From Winogradskyella psychrotolerans RS-3 (GTDB taxonomy: Bacteria; Bacteroidota; Bacteroidia; Flavobacteriales; Flavobacteriaceae): 64,000 nt of DNA. The notes under the pieces are model-generated. The model made no database searches, had not been told where the DNA came from, and saw only the letters and a list, made by a program, of their open reading frames with translations. The stretch lies in assembly GCF_000427335.1 (NCBI RefSeq), contig NZ_ATMR01000098.1, positions 1 through 64,000 on the forward strand, read 5' to 3'. Positions 27,701 through 36,298 of the stretch are shown here, piece by piece. The first letter of the stretch is position 1, and each line of letters begins with the position of its first letter. The position numbers were made by a program, and so were the translations under genes.

Positions 27701-29148
27701 CCAATAGTATATTGAAACGCAACAGCTAAAACTTCATCATTTAGTAGACGTTGGTTTAAAGAAATATATCCTAATTTTTCATTTAAAACATATTCCTGTC
27801 CTTCAACTAACTTTCGCGCAGATTCTAATTTTCCATAATCGAAACCTTCGTTTGCACTAACAGAAATACCAGCTTCTACATTAGTGATATCTCTTACATT
27901 TTGATTCAATATAGATGTCGTTCCAATTGCTGTTGGATCTAAATCATTATTTTTATTGTTTGGAAATGAATTTGCTGGGACGTTAAAAAATGTTGCAGCT
28001 GGAAAACCTGGAATTGGGTTGCCCAAGTTATCAAAAGGTAAGCCTGTTTTATCTGGTGAATTGTTTGATTCTCCTAAATCCTGAAACGCCACAATATTTC
28101 TTACATTCTCGGTTTGGTTATTTCTATTCGTCACCCAAACCTCTACTCTTGTAATTTGAAGTCCTTGGTTATCTATAAAAGGATATTGCAATAACGATTT
28201 ATCATATGTTTCACTAAAATGCTGCGCTAAAAAGAAGTGTCTATTTTCATCGTAGTCTTGTGCGAAAAATTCGAATTCTTCAACAGTTCCGCCTCCTTCA
28301 GCTACTACTGATTTTGATTGCGACTGCTGCTCTGAAAAGACTGCTGTAACTCTAGTTTTACCAAATTGCAATTCGGTTTTAACACCAAAAAGACTTTGCG
28401 CTCCTGTAATTAATGAACTATTGAGAGGCATACTAACGTTACCTACTTCAATTTTACGGATAATATCGTCTTCGGTTGGAGTGTATTCTAGTTTTACAAC
28501 TTGTTGAAAATCGAAGGTGGCTTCAGTATCATAATTAGCCGTTACTTGAAGGCGCGTTCCTACTTTACCCAATAAACTTAGACTAATTCTCTGATCAAAA
28601 TCGAAGGTGAAATTTGTTCTGTTTCTTGGGGAAAAGGAAGGATTATCTTGTTTTGAGAATAATATTCCCAAATCGACCTCCACAGAACCTTGTGGTATAA
28701 CATTTATGGTATTGCCACCAAATATGGTTTCAAATAAACCAGAATTCACATAAAATTCGGGCAATAAATTTTTCTGATCTTCTTCTGAACCTTCTTTTTG
28801 TCCAGCTTTAGCATCAGCCATTTTCTTATAATAGTCTTTTAATTTCTCTTCTAATACCAGTTTCTGGAATTCCTCTGGTGTTAGTATTAAAGGATAATTA
28901 ATATTGAAATTTCCAATTTTTTTAGAATAAACATACCGGTCTAAAATAGGATCATAAGTGTATTTTGAAACAATACTATTTGGATTTGGCATATTTAATT
29001 TTCCAAATGCAAACGTCGTCTTTGTAGAGTCTTGTTCTGTTTCTGTTTCTTGAGCTACAAGGGAATTACCAATTAGCATTGTAAAAGCTAATATGCATAA
29101 ATATCTATAGGAGAAGCGCTGCTTATGTAGAGTTCTATTCAATTGCAT
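21787..29148 (-). CDS. sprA: SprA, outer-membrane translocon of the type IX secretion system
   Basis: At 2453 residues this is the size expected for SprA (also called Sov), the giant 36-strand outer-membrane barrel through which type IX secretion substrates leave the cell. It is needed for gliding motility in flavobacteria. A signal peptide (FTMLIGNSLVAQ) opens the protein, followed by the family's typical N-terminal segment with KLNMPNPNSIVSKYTYDP, and it ends in GITLRYNFGN. The frame is intact over its whole length. It starts at the ruvA stop (29148), indicating coupling with ruvA, and the gcvH promoter follows its stop. Confidence 0.95.
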   Translation of the reverse strand: MQLNRTLHKQRFSYRYLCILAFTMLIGNSLVAQETETEQDSTKTTFAFGKLNMPNPNSIVSKYTYDPILDRYVYSKKIGNFNINYPLILTPEEFQKLVLEEKLKDYYKKMADAKAGQKEGSEEDQKNLLPEFYVNSGLFETIFGGNTINVIPQGSVEVDLGILFSKQDNPSFSPRNRTNFTFDFDQRISLSLLGKVGTRLQVTANYDTEATFDFQQVVKLEYTPTEDDIIRKIEVGNVSMPLNSSLITGAQSLFGVKTELQFGKTRVTAVFSEQQSQSKSVVAEGGGTVEEFEFFAQDYDENRHFFLAQHFSETYDKSLLQYPFIDNQGLQITRVEVWVTNRNNQTENVRNIVAFQDLGESNNSPDKTGLPFDNLGNPIPGFPAATFFNVPANSFPNNKNNDLDPTAIGTTSILNQNVRDITNVEAGISVSANEGFDYGKLESARKLVEGQEYVLNEKLGYISLNQRLLNDEVLAVAFQYTIGGEVFQVGEFANDGVDATTVDDTSGTQVVNNQSLVLKMLKSAVTSVDQPIWDLMMKNIYDTGSYQLDQEDFTLNIFYTESSALNYITPVVVGGVEVPFPTFDNNTVNTSDDTEISETPLIRLFHLDKLNYNGDPQEQGDGFFDYVEGVTVLSQNGKIIFTKAQPFGRYLFDVLDDDGNPNNNDLDYEDIADTQSGYNENQKKYVYDILYKSTKTAALDEAEKNKFQIKGRYKSSGGDSGIPLNAFNVPRGSVTVTAGGRTLVEGVDYTVNYALGRVEILDEALKASNTPINVSVENNAVFGQQTKRFTGINVEHQFNDNFVLGTTLLNLNERPITQKANYNSEPINNTIFGFNGNYSTEVPFLTRLVNKLPNIDTDVPSNLSVRGEFAYLLPGASSGADFNGEATAYIDDFEGTQGSINLLSPLSWTLSSRPVDLPNTIPGSDANGIENGYGRALLNWYTIDPIFYSNQRPDGITDNDVSDLYTRRIFIEEIFNQDIVQGQTSVINTLDLAYYPTERGPYNFDPSAANDNALDPTRSWAGITRQITSTDFEQANVEYIEFWVQDPFLDNPSNTGGKLYVNLGNISEDILKDGKKQFENGLPENGDVSTLTRTDFGGVVPQNQSLIYTFGTTGAERTNQDVGFDGFNDAEELSEFGAQFGEDPSNDNYQYYLNRDGDIFNRYKKYNGTEGNTPETFTDTNRGSTTQPDVEDINRDNTMNTIDSYFQYEVNITPSSLNMDNPYINDVKENVQVTLPNGDVRNDVKWYQFRIPIAESDIREAVGGISDIRSIRFARLFVSDFTQNTVLRFATLDLVRSDWRRYTLDLDNDDTNESPNAEFNVGVVGVQDNAGYERPPGVDQEELNNNNTIVRQNEQSLVLQACDLRPTDSRGVYKNINVDMRQYKKLRMFTHAEAQEGSMLEAGEMIAFIRMGNDFTQNYYQIEVPLLPSSDAEGSVRERIWPEQNEINIPLEFLQKIKALGISSGTLSNDDATFYNVVDGVLNETPLATLNPPYNDIVGTQKQQRIAIKGNPNFGDIRVLMVGVKSSGSTGMNSCGEFWFNELRMSDMENEGGWAAVLSMDTKIADFASISATGRRSTIGFGGVEQGPNERSLEDVAQYDVVTNVQLGQLLPKKWGVQVPFNYAQSEEMVTPKFDQLYNDLTLDSRLEAANSSEEEDIIRAQSEDYTKRKSINFIGVRKQKTGDSKNRFYDVENLTLNYSYNKVEHRDFEIENALDQTVRAGANYNFAFEPIKYEPFKKNDSLFTGKNWKILKDFNVNLLPSSFSVATDVNRQFNRQKFREVDLVEGNIGIEELYRRNYTFDFQYTINYNLTDALSLNFTAANTNIVRNYFIDDRINGLQDPELDVWDGFFDFGDPNYQTQQLQVNYELPLYKIPVLSFLRTTYAYNGAFQWQKGSDLNTGLEVEDPDNPGFYNTVNLGNSIQNSNTHNINTSLNMETLYKTLGLVKAGNQKGRGRTRSPAAARRSATPDDANKDAKADDPNKLSTGKQAYNTFVDVVTMVKRIQFNYSENNGTYLPGYLPTPGFIGTLKPTLGYTFGSQRDIRELSARNGWLTTFGDFNEQYTEVENKTLDYSINVEPMRDLKIDLTGNRTYANNISESFITIDNDLDGFSDTYQDLITNSFGNFMISTALIKTAFSKSDENESAAFNDFRANRLVIANRLARDFYGATPFGTDAEGYPEGFGKNSQRVLLPAFLSAYQGSDPEKVSTSAFRDIPIPNWTLKYTGLMKLPWFKRTFKRFSVQHGYRSRYTINQFRTNLDYVEYDKDLGFIAPGNADALDQAGNFKNETLYSNINLEEQFSPLVRLDFEMKNSVKVLAEVKTDRTLSLSFDNNLMTEIQGKEYTLGLGYRFKDLRIRSQLAGPQQIIVADLNMSLDVTVRDNKTIIRYLDLENNQITAGQTIWGLKYNADYAFSKNLTAIFYFDYSFSEFAISTSFPQTSIRSGITLRYNFGN

Positions 29149-29729
29149 TATAAGTTTTTTAGAGCTTCTTTTATAATTTGCTCCACTTGGGCATCTGGTT
29201 GGGCTAGTAAAATTTTATCGACAATTTTTTCGGATTGCTTTTTATTAAATCCTAAAACATCTAATGCTGATAACGCTTCATCTTTGTGTGTATTGTTTGG
29301 TATCGAAGAAAGTTCGTCTATACCATAGACTTTTAACACTTTATCCTTTAAATCAATAATAACACGTTGTGCTGTTTTTACCCCAATGCCTTTTACGCTC
29401 TGAATCAAAGCCACATCCCCACCTGCAATACCTTCTTTTACTTGATCTGGTGACAACGAAGACAACATGGTACGCGCTGTATTGGTACCAATACCACTAA
29501 CAGAAATTAATAATTTGAAAATTTCGCGTTCAACATTAGACGAAAACCCATATAAACTATGAGAGTCCTCACGAACTTGAAGATACGTGTAAAGTCTTAA
29601 ATGTTCTTTATCTGGAATTTGAGAATACGTATGTAATGATATATTAATAAAATAGCCGACACCATTGCAATCTATAACAACGTCTGTCGGATTTTTTTCT
29701 ACAAGTTTACCCTCTATATGTGTAATCAT
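29148..29729 (-). CDS. ruvA: Holliday junction branch migration protein RuvA
   Basis: The 193-residue protein has the three RuvA domains: the N-terminal OB fold (MITHIEGKLVEKNPTDVVID), the central pair of helix-hairpin-helix motifs (VSGIGTNTARTML and VKGIGVKTAQRVIIDLKDK) and a C-terminal UBA-like domain that regulates RuvB (about 145-193). It binds four-way junctions and works with RuvB, encoded separately at 37693-38715. The start is an ATG with a -7 box 30 bases upstream. The stop is immediately followed by sprA. Confidence 0.96.
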   Translation of the reverse strand: MITHIEGKLVEKNPTDVVIDCNGVGYFINISLHTYSQIPDKEHLRLYTYLQVREDSHSLYGFSSNVEREIFKLLISVSGIGTNTARTMLSSLSPDQVKEGIAGGDVALIQSVKGIGVKTAQRVIIDLKDKVLKVYGIDELSSIPNNTHKDEALSALDVLGFNKKQSEKIVDKILLAQPDAQVEQIIKEALKNL

Positions 29730-29751
29730 TTATAACGAAATGTTGAAAAAC

Positions 29752-29759
29752 CAAATGTA
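29752..29759 (-). promoter_or_regulatory. -7 element upstream of ruvA-sprA
   Basis: TACATTTG on the minus strand, 30 bases ahead of the ruvA ATG; no clear TTG element at the right distance. Confidence 0.4.
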
Positions 29760-29868
29760 ATAAAATTATTTTCATTAGAACGCTTAGAATCCTAGTATGA
29801 AAGTTAGATGCAATTCCATCTTGTTTTCAAGAGTTTAGTCACATTTGAATCTATGTTTTAAAAAAAAC

Positions 29869-32160
29869 TTATGCCAATTTAGGCATCCTCTTTTCTCGCT
29901 CTTGTGCATCAATAACTGCAATTGCAGTCATATTTACAATTTCATCTACACTTGCACCTAATTGTAAAATATGAACAGGTTTGCGCATTCCCATCATAAT
30001 TGGCCCAATAGATTCTGCGTTATTAAGTTCCTTTAATAATTTATAAGTAATATTTGCTGAATCTAAATTTGGAAAAATTAGAGTATTTACTTTTCGACCT
30101 GCTAATTTTGAAAACGGAAAAATATCTTGAAGCATTTTCTGATTAAGTGCAAAATCCGTTTGCAATTCACCATCAACTATCATTTCTGGATGCGCTTTAT
30201 GTAAATAAGCTACGGCTTCTCTTACTTTTTCTGCTCTTGGATTTTCTGAAGACCCAAAGTTAGAATACGAAATCATAGCGGTTACGGGCTCTATTCCAAA
30301 CATTTTTGAAACTCGAGATGTCATGCGCGCAATTTTAGCTAAGTCTTTAGCTGAAGGATCAATATTTATAGAGGTGTCGCTTAAAAACATTGGACCGCGT
30401 TGGGTCATCATTACGTTAGTCGTTGCTACCCTTGTAACTCCGTCTGCCATCCCTATTAACTCTAACATAGGTCTAACAACTGATGGATAATTACGAGAAT
30501 ACCCTGTAATTAATGCATCTGCATCACCAACATTGACCATCATAGCTGCAAAATAATTACGCTCTCGCATAACTTTTTCCGCAGAATAAATTGTAACTCC
30601 TTGACGTTTTCGCTTTTCCCAATAGGCTTTTGCATATCGATTTTTACGTTTGGTCTCTTTATCTGATTTTGGATCTATTATGGCAACATCATCAGCAATA
30701 AATTCAATCTCTGCCATCAATTCTAAAATGACTTTTTTTCTACCTAAAAGGATTGGATGTGCAATGCCTTCGTCATATGCAATTTGAGCTGCTTTTAAAA
30801 CATCTAACTGATCTGCTTCTGCAAAAACAACACGTTTTGGGTTCGTTTTTGCTCTACCCATCAACATACGAACTAATTTATTATCTGAACCTAAACGTTC
30901 TAATAATGAATTTTTATAACGATCCCAATCTTCAATAGGCTCTTTAGCAACTCCACTTTCCATTGCTGCTTTAGCTACTGCTGGTGGCACTACTGCGATT
31001 AATCTTGGATCAAATGGTTTTGGAATGATATAATCTTTACCAAACGTTAATTTAGTTTCTGCATAAGCGATATTCACCTGTTCTGGAACAGATTCTTTTG
31101 CCAAATCTGACAACGCTTTAACAGCTGCCATTTTCATAGCTTCGTTAATCTTTGTTGCTCTAACATCTAAAGCGCCTCTAAAAATAAAAGGAAATCCTAA
31201 AACATTATTCACTTGGTTAGGATGGTCACTACGACCAGTTGCCATAATAATATCGTCTCTAGTATCTACGGCTAATTGGTACTGTATTTCAGGATTCGGA
31301 TTTGCCATCGCAAACACAATAGGATTTGCAGCCATTGACAACAACATATTTGGTGTTACAATATCTGGCTGAGACAGACCAACAAACACATCTGCATTTA
31401 GCATCGCCTCATCTAAAGTATCTATTTTACGATGGGTTGCAAATTCAGCTTTTTCAGAAGTTAAACTTGTTCTATCATCTCTGATAACGCCTTTACTATC
31501 TAACATTACAATGTTTTCACGCTTTGCTCCAAATGCTTGGTATAAACGTGTGCAAGAAATAGCAGCTGCTCCTGCTCCACTAACTACAATTTTAACTTCA
31601 TCTATTTTCTTTTCAGCAATTTCTAAGGCATTTAATAATGCTGCAGCAGAAATAATAGCTGTACCATGCTGATCATCGTGCATGACAGGTATATCTAGTT
31701 CTTCCTTTAAACGGCGTTCAATTTCAAACGCTTCAGGAGCTTTAATATCTTCTAAGTTAATACCTCCAAATGTTGGTGCTATATTTTTTACAGTAGCAAT
31801 AAAAGCTTCAATATCCTCGGTATCAACCTCGATATCAAACACATCTATATCTGCAAATATTTTAAAAAGCAATCCTTTACCTTCCATTACTGGCTTAGAA
31901 GCTTCTGGTCCAATATTTCCCAAACCTAAAACTGCGGTTCCATTAGAAATTACGGCAACTAGATTACCCTTCGCTGTATATTTATAGACATTTTCTACAT
32001 CTTTAGCAATCTCTAAACAGGGCTCAGCGACACCAGGCGAATAGGCTAACGACAAATCTCGCTGTGTTGCATATTTTTTAGTTGGTACAACTTTAATTTT
32101 ACCAGGAGTTGGTTTGGCGTGGTACACTAAGGCTTCTAAACGTTTGCTTTGTTTGCTCAT
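29869..32160 (-). CDS. maeB: NADP-dependent malic enzyme with C-terminal phosphotransacetylase-like domain
   Basis: The 763-residue protein combines a malic enzyme (residues 1-420) and a phosphate acetyltransferase-like domain (about 430-763). In the first part the substrate and metal region is clear (DIPVMHDDQHGTAIISAAAL) and the cofactor loop reads VVSGAGAAAISCTRLY. It decarboxylates malate to pyruvate with NADPH formation in the cytoplasm. The C-terminal domain is usually regulatory (acetyl-CoA sensing) in MaeB-type enzymes, not a full transferase. The length is normal. It is a single gene transcribed divergently from the DUF5686 gene. Confidence 0.94.
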   Translation of the reverse strand: MSKQSKRLEALVYHAKPTPGKIKVVPTKKYATQRDLSLAYSPGVAEPCLEIAKDVENVYKYTAKGNLVAVISNGTAVLGLGNIGPEASKPVMEGKGLLFKIFADIDVFDIEVDTEDIEAFIATVKNIAPTFGGINLEDIKAPEAFEIERRLKEELDIPVMHDDQHGTAIISAAALLNALEIAEKKIDEVKIVVSGAGAAAISCTRLYQAFGAKRENIVMLDSKGVIRDDRTSLTSEKAEFATHRKIDTLDEAMLNADVFVGLSQPDIVTPNMLLSMAANPIVFAMANPNPEIQYQLAVDTRDDIIMATGRSDHPNQVNNVLGFPFIFRGALDVRATKINEAMKMAAVKALSDLAKESVPEQVNIAYAETKLTFGKDYIIPKPFDPRLIAVVPPAVAKAAMESGVAKEPIEDWDRYKNSLLERLGSDNKLVRMLMGRAKTNPKRVVFAEADQLDVLKAAQIAYDEGIAHPILLGRKKVILELMAEIEFIADDVAIIDPKSDKETKRKNRYAKAYWEKRKRQGVTIYSAEKVMRERNYFAAMMVNVGDADALITGYSRNYPSVVRPMLELIGMADGVTRVATTNVMMTQRGPMFLSDTSINIDPSAKDLAKIARMTSRVSKMFGIEPVTAMISYSNFGSSENPRAEKVREAVAYLHKAHPEMIVDGELQTDFALNQKMLQDIFPFSKLAGRKVNTLIFPNLDSANITYKLLKELNNAESIGPIMMGMRKPVHILQLGASVDEIVNMTAIAVIDAQEREKRMPKLA

Positions 32161-32207
32161 AATTTAAATCGATTGCTATTAAAAAATAACGTATTTACTA
32201 TAAGCTG

Positions 32208-32215
32208 CAAATATA
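32208..32215 (-). promoter_or_regulatory. -7 element of the malic enzyme gene
   Basis: TATATTTG on the minus strand, about 48 bases before the ATG at 32160; the TTG element is not clear. Confidence 0.4.
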
Positions 32216-32320
32216 ACAAAATGAATGCTTGTCTTAGATTTCTATATTTTAAAAAATAAAGACTACTGCTTAATAGTTTCGTAGATATTTTATTACATTG
32301 TTGAACCTAAATGTTGTAAA

Positions 32321-34684
32321 ATGAAAAAAGCATTAGCATTACTTTTTATTTTTTTAAGCTTTAGTAGCTATAGTCAATCCTTAAAAAAACTCAAACTTAT
32401 AGATGAATTTAGCAATGAAGTCATTCCATTTGCTAATATTCTATTCAATGATACAGCTTATAAAGGCACTACAACTGATATTGATGGCGTCTTTTTTGTT
32501 AACTCTGATATTAAAAAAATTACCATAAGTTATGTTGGCTATGAAACGAAAATCTTAGAGGTCGCCAACATAGACAGTAAAACGATAACACTTAAACAAG
32601 TTATAAGTGAATTAGATGAAGTTGTTATTGATAGAGAAAACCCTGCGCATCGCATTATTAGATTAGCTATTACCAATAAAGAACGTAATAATCCTGAAAA
32701 CCTAAATTCTTTCACCTATAAAACTTATGACAAAGTTTTTGTGGATATTAATGAAGACCAATCCTTAAATGATTCACTTTCTGATGTTAGTTCGATTTTT
32801 AAAGATTCTTATTTTTTTATCACGGAAACCATTGCTAAGCATAAATATTTAAAACCAAGATTTACTGAAGATAGTGTTATTGCAACAAGAACATCTGGTT
32901 TTAAAAACCCAAATTTTGCCGTCTTAGCTAATAGTTTTCAACCCTTTTCTTTTTACGACGACCACATTTCTCTTTTTGAGACGAACCATCTCAATCCTAT
33001 TTCTAAAGGTAGTACCAATAAATATAAATTTAGATTGAAGGATGAATATGTAAAAGGGCAAGACACTGTCTTTGTCATTTCTTTTGAACCTAAAGCGAAT
33101 CGAAATTTTGAAGGTTTGGAAGGTTTAATTTACATCAATTCTAACCAATATGCTGTTGAGAGTGTTGATGCATCAACTTATAATTCTGGAAAAATAGATT
33201 TTACCATTCAGCAGAAATATAAATTTATAGACAACGAGCATTGGTTTCCAGAACAGTTAAATTTCGTTATTATTCTAGGTGAAGGCTTTGGCAGTTTTAA
33301 GTATGTCGGTAAAAGTTATTTATCTGAAATTAACCTAAAGACTCCACTAAAAAAGAAAGACTTCCCATTAGTTTCGCTCACCTTACCTGATGACGTTGAA
33401 GGTAGACATTCTCAATATTGGGATCAGTACAGAAAGGATACTTTAGATGTAAAAGAACTGCGCACTTATGTGTTAATGGATAGTATTGGAGAGGAATTGA
33501 AATTAGACACGTTTATAAAGTGGGCTCCTAGTTTGGCTAAATGGAGAATTCCATTAAAATATGTTGATCTAGACCTAAAACATCTAATTCGATACAATAA
33601 ATACGAAGGCACAAGATTAGGACTTGGATTATATACAAATGATGATATTTTTAAACACGTGTCTATTGGTGGCTATGGTGCCTATGGGTTTAAAGACCAT
33701 ACCTGGAAATATGGAGGAGAGGTTTTAGTCGATGTTCCTGGAGAAAAAGATATTTCAGTAAGCGTAAAATACAAGAATGATTTACGAGAAACAGGAACCT
33801 ATTCTGGAAATACTACTGATAATCCGTTTGTGCAACGCAACTGGATTGCAAGTCGAATGGATGCTATAGAATCCTTTAGTATTCATACAGAGATGAAACT
33901 TTGGAGGAATATGAATTGGAATTTAGGTTTTAACACTGCTGATGTGACTCCGCTTTACGATTATCAATTTATGAATAATGGATTACCAATGACAAATTAC
34001 ACCAATTCTGAAATCAATGTCGGTATTGGCTATCATGTTAATGAACAACTAGTAAGAACCTTCGGAATAACAACAAGACTACCTAGCGATGCACCCGTTT
34101 TTAAGCTTATGTATTCGAGAGGATTAAAAGGCCCTTTTGATAGTGATTTCAGTTATAATAAATTACGATTTACATTAGATCATAGCTTTATAACTAAAGG
34201 ACTTGGAAAAACAACATATCGCTTAGACTTGGGTTATATAGATAGTGCGCTACCTTATGGATTACTATTTACAGGCGAAGGTACTTTAGATAAGAAAATT
34301 CCTTTCGTGGTGAAGAATTATTTTCAAACGGTAACACCTTATGAGTTTTTATCTGATCGCTATGCTAATTTGTTCATAACACATAACTTCGGACGGCTAT
34401 TTAATAACAAAGGCCAATTTCAACCGGATGTTCTGCTCTATAATAATTTCGGAATAGGCAGTTTAGAAAATGCGTCATATCATCAGAATATCGAATTTAA
34501 AACCAAAGAGGAGTTATTTTTAGAAACAGGACTAGAACTTCAGAATATTATTAAAATTCCGTATTTAAATATTGGTTACTTGGGTATTGGTATTGGAGCT
34601 TTCTATCGTTATGGGTATCACAATCTTGACAAATCGAGTGATAATTTTGCCTTTAAATACTCTATGGGCTTTACGTTTAAGTAA
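32321..34684 (+). CDS. DUF5686 outer-membrane protein with carboxypeptidase-like regulatory domain
   Basis: The 787-residue protein starts with a signal peptide (ALALLFIFLSFSSYSQ), followed by a CarboxypepD_reg-like beta-sandwich (about residues 20-100, with FANILFNDTAYKGTTTDIDGVF and KKITISYVGYETK), the N-terminal plug type found in Bacteroidota outer-membrane proteins. The large remainder matches the DUF5686 pattern, with repeated aromatic strands and a C-terminus FAFKYSMGFTFK that looks like the last barrel strand. It likely sits in the outer membrane. The substrate is unknown. It is transcribed alone, divergent from malic enzyme. Confidence 0.85.
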   Translation: MKKALALLFIFLSFSSYSQSLKKLKLIDEFSNEVIPFANILFNDTAYKGTTTDIDGVFFVNSDIKKITISYVGYETKILEVANIDSKTITLKQVISELDEVVIDRENPAHRIIRLAITNKERNNPENLNSFTYKTYDKVFVDINEDQSLNDSLSDVSSIFKDSYFFITETIAKHKYLKPRFTEDSVIATRTSGFKNPNFAVLANSFQPFSFYDDHISLFETNHLNPISKGSTNKYKFRLKDEYVKGQDTVFVISFEPKANRNFEGLEGLIYINSNQYAVESVDASTYNSGKIDFTIQQKYKFIDNEHWFPEQLNFVIILGEGFGSFKYVGKSYLSEINLKTPLKKKDFPLVSLTLPDDVEGRHSQYWDQYRKDTLDVKELRTYVLMDSIGEELKLDTFIKWAPSLAKWRIPLKYVDLDLKHLIRYNKYEGTRLGLGLYTNDDIFKHVSIGGYGAYGFKDHTWKYGGEVLVDVPGEKDISVSVKYKNDLRETGTYSGNTTDNPFVQRNWIASRMDAIESFSIHTEMKLWRNMNWNLGFNTADVTPLYDYQFMNNGLPMTNYTNSEINVGIGYHVNEQLVRTFGITTRLPSDAPVFKLMYSRGLKGPFDSDFSYNKLRFTLDHSFITKGLGKTTYRLDLGYIDSALPYGLLFTGEGTLDKKIPFVVKNYFQTVTPYEFLSDRYANLFITHNFGRLFNNKGQFQPDVLLYNNFGIGSLENASYHQNIEFKTKEELFLETGLELQNIIKIPYLNIGYLGIGIGAFYRYGYHNLDKSSDNFAFKYSMGFTFK

Positions 34685-34766
34685 TACTATTTAATCTTTT
34701 AAAAACTAAGTCCATTTCAAATCTGATTTTTATAATATCTATAATGTAAAATTCAATCTAGTATAG

Positions 34767-35069
34767 TTATTGCTTCAATAGATCGCTCAGTCGCTCTGGA
34801 TTCATTTTATTATTAAAAAAAGTAATTAAGTAAATGTTGTTTTTATCTTCCTTGTAAAATAAGGAGACGTTTTTGTGAAGAACAATTTTTCTAATTCCTA
34901 ATGCTTTATTGACAATAGAGAATACAATTTGCCTTTTTTGAATTTTGAACAAAACATCGTTAGTCAATTCCTTAAAAGCTATTAACTACTTTTTTGTCCA
35001 TTGTATTTTAAGGTATTCTAAAATCTCTTTATAAGTAACAATTGCAAGTTTGGACCAAATTATTTCCAT
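34767..35069 (-). pseudogene. RelE/ParE-type toxin gene with an in-frame TAG stop
   Basis: From the ATG at 35069 the frame encodes MEIIWSKLAIVTYKEILEYL, which matches the N-terminus of ParE-type toxins, then IQWTKK and a TAG at codon 28 (34988-34986). The same frame continues without further stops through ELTNDVLFKIQKRQI, RKIVLHKNVSLFYKED and IYLITFFNNKMNPERL to the TAA at 34767. Total length would be 100 residues, normal for the family. The simplest explanation is a single-base change of a Glu codon (GAG) to TAG, not a frameshift. Translation of the downstream part from a TTG at 34967 is possible, but would lack the first strand and helix. It begins 2 bases after the antitoxin stop. Confidence 0.75.
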
Positions 35070-35071
35070 GA

Positions 35072-35311
35072 TTAAATATCATAAGCAGCCTTAATTTCTT
35101 CCATTACTTGGTTATGAGTCTTTGTATTTCCTGTTTCAATATCTTTAAGTCCAGCTTCAATTAGCAGTTTTTCCGTATCTGAAATACCCTCATTCCAATC
35201 CGAAGTATTAGATAAATTTGATTTAATCTCTTTTAATTTAGAAATAATGGTTTCGTCATTTAAACCAACCAACCATTCCATTAACTTATATTTTTCTAAT
35301 TGAATATCCAT
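35072..35311 (-). CDS. Antitoxin of the RelE/ParE-type module
   Basis: The 79-residue protein begins MDIQLEKYKLMEWLVGLNDE, a common opening of flavobacterial antitoxin-like proteins encoded next to RelE/ParE toxins, and ends in a helical segment with THNQVMEEIKAAYD that would wrap around a toxin. I do not assign a named family. Gene order (antitoxin first), a gap of 2 bases and the toxin remnant downstream support the call. It is expected to repress its own promoter at 35331. With the toxin interrupted, the antitoxin may now be an orphan. Confidence 0.75.
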   Translation of the reverse strand: MDIQLEKYKLMEWLVGLNDETIISKLKEIKSNLSNTSDWNEGISDTEKLLIEAGLKDIETGNTKTHNQVMEEIKAAYDI

Positions 35312-35330
35312 AGTATATTATGTTCTTATA

Positions 35331-35338
35331 CAAATATA
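35331..35338 (-). promoter_or_regulatory. -7 element of the toxin-antitoxin operon
   Basis: TATATTTG on the minus strand, 20 bases ahead of the antitoxin ATG. Confidence 0.45.
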
Positions 35339-35369
35339 ACGAAATTAATGATTTGATATTTTGGGTATA

Positions 35370-36296
35370 TTAATCCTTCAAAAATTTAATATTCCGCTCT
35401 AATCCAGAAAACTTAGTCCGTTTTACAGCCGATTTCTGAAACACTTTTTTAAAGGTATCTTCTGTAATTTCTTCCCAATCCTTTTTGGTCATATCCAATA
35501 ATTCAGGATGTGGATTAAATAAAGGTTCGTTGTGTGGCTTACTAAATTTATTCCAAGGACAAACATCTTGGCAGACATCGCAACCAAACATCCAATCGTC
35601 AAATTTGCCTTTAAATTCTGAGGGTAGATTTTCTTTAAGTTCTATGGTGAAGTACGATATACATTTACTGCCATCAACCACATAAGGTTCTGTAATGGCT
35701 TCGGTTGGGCAGGCATCTATACAGGCCGTACACGTACCACAATGATCAGTTGTGGCGTGGTCATATTCTAACTCTAAATCAATTATTAATTCAGCAATAA
35801 AATAAAACGAGCCTACTTGTTGCGTTAATAAGTTTGAATGTTTCCCAATCCAACCTAATCCTGATTTTGCAGCCCAAGCTTTATCTAAAACGGGTGCCGA
35901 ATCTACAAAGGCACGTCCACCCACTTCTCCTATTTCATCTTGAATAAAATACAACAGTGATTTTAGCTTGTGCTTTATAACGTGATGATAGTCGTTACCA
36001 TAGGCGTATTTGGATAGCTTATAAGAATCATCCGTTTGAGTTTCTGAAGGATAATAATTCAACAATAAAGAAATTACACTTTTTGAACCTTCAACAAGCA
36101 ATGTTGGATCTAAACGCTTATCGAAATGGTTTTCCATATAATGCATTTCACCATTCATGTTCTTCTTTAGCCAAGCTTCAAGTCGAGGAGCTTCGGTTTC
36201 TAAGAATTCTGCTTTACTTATACCACAAGACAAAAAACCGAGGCGTTTGGCTTCGGCTTTAATCATCTCACTGTATTTAGCTTTATGGTTTAACAC
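35370..36296 (-). CDS. queG: Epoxyqueuosine reductase QueG
   Basis: The 308-residue protein carries the two [4Fe-4S] motifs of Que[17 protein letters not shown] and [13 protein letters not shown]. Between the N-terminal cobalamin-binding region and these motifs lies [20 protein letters not shown], including the catalytic aspartate region. It reduces epoxyqueuosine to queuosine in the anticodon of tRNAs for Asp, Asn, His and Tyr. The stop lies 58 bases from the antitoxin start. Its own start is 2 bases from the P450 stop, so the two are transcribed together. Confidence 0.95.
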   Translation of the reverse strand: MLNHKAKYSEMIKAEAKRLGFLSCGISKAEFLETEAPRLEAWLKKNMNGEMHYMENHFDKRLDPTLLVEGSKSVISLLLNYYPSETQTDDSYKLSKYAYGNDYHHVIKHKLKSLLYFIQDEIGEVGGRAFVDSAPVLDKAWAAKSGLGWIGKHSNLLTQQVGSFYFIAELIIDLELEYDHATTDHCGTCTACIDACPTEAITEPYVVDGSKCISYFTIELKENLPSEFKGKFDDWMFGCDVCQDVCPWNKFSKPHNEPLFNPHPELLDMTKKDWEEITEDTFKKVFQKSAVKRTKFSGLERNIKFLKD

Positions 36297-36298
36297 TA

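Noticed and set aside
34767-35069. Frameshift in the toxin gene
   Set aside because: At first the A run near 34990 looked like another missing base, but the downstream sequence is already in frame with the ATG at 35069; only a TAG at codon 28 interrupts it.
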